NCBI RefSeq assembly: GCF_024360925.2
Contig: NZ_CP113517.1
Location: 558,001-622,000 of the forward strand
Direction: 5' to 3'
Length of the DNA: 64,000 nt
Origin: Methylomonas rapida
Lineage (GTDB): Bacteria; Pseudomonadota; Gammaproteobacteria; Methylococcales; Methylomonadaceae
Shown: in pieces, positions 60,757 to 64,000 of the stretch
How positions within the stretch are numbered: position 1 is the first letter of the stretch
Layout of the letters: each line of letters starts with the position of its first letter
Notes under the pieces: model-generated
Databases searched by the model: none
What the model was told of the DNA's origin: nothing
Seen by the model: the letters and a program-made list of their open reading frames with translations, nothing else
Program-made: the position numbers and the translations under genes

Positions 60757-60932
60757 GACTGCGCGTCCTGCAGTTGCGCTACCAGCTCGTCCGCTTCATC
60801 CTCCGCCCTGGCGGCTGCCCGCATATCCTCGTTGTAGGCGGCGCGGCTGTCGGCATGCTGCGCGGCGTCGCGCAGGTGTTTGGCGCGTAGGCGCAGTTCT
60901 TGAATGCGTTCTTGGGTAGCTATGCGGTCCAT
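60753..60932 (-). CDS. Small early phage protein, coiled coil
   Basis: A 59-residue, charged, almost entirely helical protein (MDRIATQERIQELRLRAKHL ... EDEADELVAQLQ). ATG overlaps the Gam stop (TAATG); stop overlaps GemA start (ATGA). Coupling on both sides supports it as a gene. Function unknown; size and place resemble the small arm/sot-region products of Mu. Confidence 0.7.
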   Translation of the reverse strand: MDRIATQERIQELRLRAKHLRDAAQHADSRAAYNEDMRAAARAEDEADELVAQLQDAQS

Positions 60933-61441
60933 TACGCCACCTCCTGCTCGAACGGCACAACGGCAAAATCTTCCACGCCGCTGTTGATGGTGATGCCGGC
61001 AATGCCTTGCACGGTTTTGGGGTCGGCCAGCATGGCTTCCTTGTTGGGTTCTTCCTTGGTGCGGATGAAACGCTCCAGCTTGAGCGCCTTCAGGGTTTCC
61101 AGCACCTTGTCCACCGCACGGATGCTGACACTGGGCGGCCGCTGACGCCAGCTGACTTCGCCGGTGATCAGATTGGCGGTTTTGCCGCCGTCTTTGCACA
61201 GTTCGGCCCGGTTGGCTTCGCACCAGGTCTGAATACCGGTCACCAGGCTATCGACACGGCTTTTCAAGGCCTCGATCTGGTCTTTGCGGCTGGCGGTGAT
61301 GGCGGCGATCTCGTCGTTCACTTCGGTTTCGATGCGGATCAATTCGCGCTGGGTGTCGCCCAACAATTTGATAGCGATCTGGGTTTGTTCTTTGCTTTGA
61401 CAGACAAAACTGGCTGCCGGGGCTTTGTGTTTCTTGGCCAT
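60932..61441 (-). CDS. gam: Host-nuclease inhibitor Gam
   Basis: A 169-residue Mu Gam homologue that binds DNA ends and blocks exonucleases. Core IKLLGDTQRELIRIETEVNDEIAAITASRKDQIEALKSRVDSLVTGIQTWCEANRAEL, then GEVSWRQRPPSVSIRAVDKVLETL and GITINSGVEDFAVVPFE. The ATG at 61441 (MAKKHKAP) is preferred to a longer frame that would cross a palindromic repeat. Confidence 0.93.
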   Translation of the reverse strand: MAKKHKAPAASFVCQSKEQTQIAIKLLGDTQRELIRIETEVNDEIAAITASRKDQIEALKSRVDSLVTGIQTWCEANRAELCKDGGKTANLITGEVSWRQRPPSVSIRAVDKVLETLKALKLERFIRTKEEPNKEAMLADPKTVQGIAGITINSGVEDFAVVPFEQEVA

Positions 61442-61470
61442 GTTGGCTCCTATGGTTGGGGTTTTTCTCG

Positions 61471-61492
61471 TTCCCACGGTCCCCCGTGGGAA
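61471..61492. repeat. REP-like palindrome upstream of gam
   Basis: TTCCCACGG and CCGTGGGAA arms with a short TCCC loop; followed by GAATGCATA as in the 52018 copy. Same family as 52018, 52068 and 54361. Confidence 0.75.
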
Positions 61493-61517
61493 TGCATATC
61501 GGTCCAGAGTCGACACC

Positions 61518-62069
61518 CTACGAGGTATCCGGCGCTATGCCGCCTTTCCAGTTGGCAGGCGGCTTGCTCTTGGCCTTCTTCTGCGCGGTCGCCGCCAGTT
61601 CCGCCACCGACACCGGCGCGCCGCCGACATTGCTGCGGTTGCGTTGCTGCTCGATCTTGTCTTGCTCCAGCTTGGCCGCCGCCCGTTCGCCGCGACCGGC
61701 GATCATGCTCAGCAGATAGCCGTTGCTCTTCAGCGGCAGCACCAGCGATTCCGGCCGGTTGACGACCAGTTTCATCATTTCCGCTTCCCACATCGCCGCC
61801 GGCGCCGAGTAGACGATGCCGTTGCGCTTGACTTGCGCGGCCTTGATCTGCGGCACCAGCTCCTTGGTCAGCGCCAAGCGGCGGCTCCAGCGCAGCTCCT
61901 GCTTGGTGGGCTTGAACAGCTCCAGATACCGCAGCAGCGCCCCGACCAAACTGATCGGCAAGCCGCCCAGCAACTCGGTCCACTCGTTGCCGGCCACCAT
62001 TTCCATGGCCTGGACGATGTCGACGTCCTTGCCGCAATACGGGCAGGGTATGGCGCAGGCATTACTCAC
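61518..62069 (-). CDS. Unknown early phage protein with CxxC finger
   Basis: A 183-residue protein beginning with GTG at 62069 (overlap GTGA with the previous stop). A possible zinc-binding CPYCGKDVDIVQAMEMVAG at the start, then LLRYLELFKPTKQELRWSRRLALTKELVPQI, and a basic tail (AQKKAKSKPPANWKGG). The first part resembles no gene I can name. Placed between gam and small early genes; a nucleic-acid-binding role is a guess. Confidence 0.6.
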   Translation of the reverse strand: MSNACAIPCPYCGKDVDIVQAMEMVAGNEWTELLGGLPISLVGALLRYLELFKPTKQELRWSRRLALTKELVPQIKAAQVKRNGIVYSAPAAMWEAEMMKLVVNRPESLVLPLKSNGYLLSMIAGRGERAAAKLEQDKIEQQRNRSNVGGAPVSVAELAATAQKKAKSKPPANWKGGIAPDTS

Positions 62070-62302
62070 CGTGCACACTCCAGCACGACGGCGGCCGGCC
62101 ACTGCCACCACATCAGCGCGCAGACCACGCCCAGCCCGACGGCGGCAATCCAGCCGGACCATTTGTCTGATTTGGCATAGGTCATTTGCGCATGCAGCCA
62201 GGCGGCGTAGGCTCGCTCGGCGTCGATGATGCGGAGCAGATAGCCGGCGTAACCGCCTTCCGGCTGGTGGGTAACGGTGTATTGAGGCTTCGGTTCTGTC
62301 AT
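62066..62302 (-). CDS. Small membrane protein, early region
   Basis: 78 residues with one TM segment near the C-terminus (WIAAVGLGVVCALMWWQWPAAVVL), N-terminus soluble. Place in the Mu early region would fit a kil- or lysis-inhibition-type protein, but no similarity is visible. Stop overlaps the next gene by 4 bp. Confidence 0.6.
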   Translation of the reverse strand: MTEPKPQYTVTHQPEGGYAGYLLRIIDAERAYAAWLHAQMTYAKSDKWSGWIAAVGLGVVCALMWWQWPAAVVLECAR

Positions 62303-62327
62303 GACTCACTCCTATTCAGTTGCAGGG

Positions 62328-62528
62328 TTAATGCACGCGGCGGCCAACGCTTTGCACATTGACGGCGCGCTCCACGCCATGCGCGGCCAGGTATTGGTTT
62401 AAGGTATCCACCAGAAAACAGCCCATGCTGTGCGCGACGGTTTTGTCATCCGATGGGTGGCGCATGTCGTGGGCTTTGATGACCACGCCTTTTTCGTTGT
62501 CTTCGATGCTGATTAAGAACGTGCTCAT
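62328..62528 (-). CDS. Small hypothetical early phage protein
   Basis: 66 residues, STFLISIEDNEKGVVIKAHDMRHPSDDKTVAHSMG then LVDTLNQYLAAHGVERAVNV. Soluble, alpha/beta. ATG overlaps the stop of the DUF551 gene (ATGA). Function unknown. Confidence 0.6.
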   Translation of the reverse strand: MSTFLISIEDNEKGVVIKAHDMRHPSDDKTVAHSMGCFLVDTLNQYLAAHGVERAVNVQSVGRRVH

Positions 62529-62746
62529 AGGTCTATCTCCTGCTTGGGTCCGGCGGGCATGTCTGCCCAGTGAGTGACCGCACCGTTGGGGTGCTGGTTG
62601 CCTTGTACGTCGTAGAAAAAATGCTGAAAGAAATAACCCAGCCAGACGGGCTCATTCAGCGTGGGGTGGTACAGCAACACGGTCATTTCGTCGTCGGGTA
62701 ACGACTCATTCACGTCCAGCCATTCGATGCCTTCCATTACGATCAT
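62525..62746 (-). CDS. DUF551-like early phage protein
   Basis: 73 residues with the DUF551 pattern: WLDVNESLPDDEMTVLLYHP at the start and AVTHWADMPAGPK at the end. The start ATG at 62746 has GGAGG five bases upstream. DUF551 proteins are frequent in phages; function unknown. Confidence 0.7.
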   Translation of the reverse strand: MIVMEGIEWLDVNESLPDDEMTVLLYHPTLNEPVWLGYFFQHFFYDVQGNQHPNGAVTHWADMPAGPKQEIDL

Positions 62747-62755
62747 GGCCACCTC

Positions 62756-63694
62756 CTACGCTACCGATTGCAGGCATAACGCCTGTTTAGCCACCGCATC
62801 CACCAGCGCTACGTTCAACTCCCGGTTGCCGCGAAACTGGGTAATCGCCGCCACCAGTCCCTCGATCAACATCCGCGCCGAACCTTTGCTATAGGCATAC
62901 AGCCGCTTGATCACCTCGTCGGACACGTCCTCATCGCCAAAGGCGGCTTGTACCAATGCGCCGGCGTCTTCGACGGTGATGGCCTTGATGGTTTCCGGCC
63001 AAAAGCCGGTGCGGCTGCGGATTTGGTCGAACTGGCCGTGGGCCGGGCGAATCAGGCCGGTCAGGTGTTCGGTACCGGCCAGCACGATGCCGATGTTGGC
63101 CAGGTCACGCAGGCGGCGCAGAGTGTGCAGCACATGCGGCGTCAGCGTGTCGGCTTCGTCGACGATCAACAGGCTGTCGGTGTTTTGCAGGCTGCTGATG
63201 ACGGCCTGAAACTTGTCGTCGATGCTGCCCTTGCCCTCGTACCCGGCCACGGTGCGGGCCATTAACTTGATCAGGCTTTGCACGGTCATGGTCGGTGTGG
63301 CCTCAATCAAATACGTGTTGGGCGTGGTGCGCTGATAATGCTTGACCGCAAAGGTTTTGCCGGTGCCGACAAAGGCGCTCAGCACCGCAAAGTTGCGGTA
63401 GCGGCGGGCCATCTGGCAGGCGGTTTGCGCCAGCCTGAACACGCTGGTTTCCACGGGTGCCAAGGCATCGCTGGCAGTGTCGTCGGCGTGTTTCATCGCA
63501 TTGGCGACATTGACCAGCATCTTGCTGGGGCTGGTGGCATAACTGCCGCCCAGGATCTGGCTCAAGGTGCTGGCGGAGACGCGGGCCAGCCGGGCCAGTG
63601 CCGCTTGTTTGTATTCGCGCTCGGACAACCAAACCTTGATCTGTTCGATCTGGCCGATGTCGTCCGGCGTGTAGTGCTCGGGGTAGGTGCTCAT
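62756..63694 (-). CDS. MuB-like transposition ATPase
   Basis: A 312-residue AAA+ target-selection protein. N-terminal helix-turn-helix (WLSEREYKQAALARLARVSASTLSQILGGSY), Walker A SAFVGTGKTFAVKHY, Walker B SLLIVDEADTL, then the sensor region HLTGLIRPAHGQFDQIRSRTGFW and a C-terminal helical domain. MuB binds DNA in ATP-dependent filaments and delivers target DNA to the transposase. Start is ATG 63694, overlapping the previous stop (ATGA). Confidence 0.93.
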   Translation of the reverse strand: MSTYPEHYTPDDIGQIEQIKVWLSEREYKQAALARLARVSASTLSQILGGSYATSPSKMLVNVANAMKHADDTASDALAPVETSVFRLAQTACQMARRYRNFAVLSAFVGTGKTFAVKHYQRTTPNTYLIEATPTMTVQSLIKLMARTVAGYEGKGSIDDKFQAVISSLQNTDSLLIVDEADTLTPHVLHTLRRLRDLANIGIVLAGTEHLTGLIRPAHGQFDQIRSRTGFWPETIKAITVEDAGALVQAAFGDEDVSDEVIKRLYAYSKGSARMLIEGLVAAITQFRGNRELNVALVDAVAKQALCLQSVA

Positions 63695-63903
63695 GACAAC
63701 ACCTTGCCTTGCATGCTCATGACGGGTCGTGCATGGCATATAAACTTGCCGGCGCCGTCATGCACTAACAGCTTGTTATCGTCTGCCAGGCTGACCAGCG
63801 CATAATTGCCCTCCATTTTATCGAGGTCGTCCGCATAGTATGTGACAGCCTCGTACATGATTTGTCCGCGCCTCACGCGGCGCATATATAGTGTTTCGCT
63901 CAT
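63691..63903 (-). CDS. Stand-alone protein resembling the MuA C-terminal beta-barrel
   Basis: 70 residues: MRRVRRGQIMYEAVTYYADDLDKMEGNYALVSLADDNKLLVHDGAGKFICHARPVM in outline (given here in pieces: RRVRRGQIMYEAV, DLDKMEGNYALVSL, LLVHDGAGKFICHA). This follows the pattern of the small barrel domain (Mu_transpos_C) that follows the catalytic domain in MuA-type transposases. It is encoded 9 bases after the transposase stop and overlaps MuB by 4 bp. Either a duplicated regulatory barrel or an unrelated small phage protein. Confidence 0.6.
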   Translation of the reverse strand: MSETLYMRRVRRGQIMYEAVTYYADDLDKMEGNYALVSLADDNKLLVHDGAGKFICHARPVMSMQGKVLS

Positions 63904-63912
63904 GGGGTTACC

Positions 63913-64000
63913 TCAGTCAAAGTTAAAAAGATCAATCTCAATCTCGGGTTCCGGCAGCGCCGGGGTTTGGTCTAACAGGGTTTGTGCATCGCTGGCGACG
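63913..64000 (-). CDS. Transposase (MuA-like), C-terminal end only
   Basis: The reading frame entering from the window edge ends with DAQTLLDQTPALPEPEIEIDLFNFD and a TGA at 63913. The acidic, aromatic tail (EIEIDLFNFD) resembles the domain III end of MuA-type transposases, which contacts MuB. Position directly before the MuB gene supports this. The catalytic domain lies outside the window. Confidence 0.7.
   Translation of the reverse strand, partial: VASDAQTLLDQTPALPEPEIEIDLFNFD

Larger units (their letters stand above)
42452..64000 (-). mobile_element. Mu-like transposable prophage, right end to early region (left end outside window)
   Basis: All genes from 42541 to the window end are on the minus strand and follow phage Mu order backwards: Com and a DNA methylase at the right end, tail fibre, gp48-gp41, tube, sheath, gp37-gp35, head, protease/scaffold, Mor, GemA, Gam, MuB and the transposase end. 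The right boundary interrupts a host gene at about 42450, and repeats next to it look like transposase-binding sites. At least 21.5 kb are visible. Missing relative to Mu: holin/endolysin, both terminase subunits, portal, the MuF protein (gp30), gp31, gp38 and the G-segment invertase. The transposase body, ner and repressor would be to the right of 64000. Confidence 0.93.

Noticed and set aside
42452..64000. R-type tailocin
   Set aside because: Protease, scaffold and capsid genes remain and transposition genes are present, so it is a damaged or reduced Mu-like prophage and not a typical tailocin locus.

Overview
The window is chromosomal DNA of a gammaproteobacterium carrying a large part of a Mu-like transposable prophage. 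The gene orders ffh-rpsP-rimM-trmD-rplS and ndk-rlmN-pilF-hisS-yfgM-bamB-der, together with lpxA/lpxH and a flagellin glycosylation module, are gammaproteobacterial. A sulfide:quinone oxidoreductase-like gene, a formimidoyl/methenyl-THF cyclohydrolase-like gene and the dispersed palindromic repeats lead me to guess a Methylococcales methanotroph such as Methylomonas. That genus call is inference, not something the sequence proves.

Layout. 1-6979 (+) is a filament module of the flagellum: fliD (cut by the window edge), fliS and a fliT-like gene, then a patch of dead insertion sequences (the end of an IS66-type element abutting an internally deleted IS3-type element), flagellin, a Maf/DUF115 flagellin-modification protein and a YjfB-like motility protein. 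6980-13969 holds housekeeping genes: ypjD, ffh, the rpsP-rplS operon, an alkyltransferase, xerD, lpxA and a lone receiver-domain protein. 13966-19011 (-) is a three-gene YfiR / GGDEF-EAL / TonB-receptor operon. 19069-26786 holds apeB, msrB, an SQR-like flavoprotein with a small membrane partner, lpxH, a cyclophilin, cysS, a cyclohydrolase and tpx. 26816-37690 (-) is a long run of core genes: der, bamB, yfgM, hisS, pilF, rlmN, ndk, secD, yajC, psd, an FlhB-tail protein and queF. No secF lies beside secD. 37914-42061 holds a small unknown gene, an isoprenylcysteine-methyltransferase-like gene and an ABC/FtsX export pair.

At about 42450 a CorC/HlyC-type gene is cut off and a Mu-like prophage begins, running backwards (its right end is at 42.45 kb, its left end beyond 64 kb). 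Three copies of a 13-base motif mark its right end. Reading from the early side (high coordinates): the transposase C-terminus, a stand-alone transposase-barrel-like protein, MuB, small early genes, Gam, GemA and Mor. Then come, directly, protease/scaffold, major head, gp35-gp37, sheath, tube, an inserted SGNH hydrolase, gp41 with a canonical -1 frameshift heptamer, tape measure, gp43-gp48, tail fibre, fibre assembly, Com and a DNA adenine methylase. The lysis, terminase, portal and MuF genes expected between Mor and the protease are absent; only about 360 bp lie there. The prophage as seen could not package DNA or lyse the cell by itself. Two late gene starts (protease/scaffold and tape measure) share a 26-base palindromic element and a hairpin that buries the ribosome-binding site, a regulatory layout that I find the most interesting item in the window.
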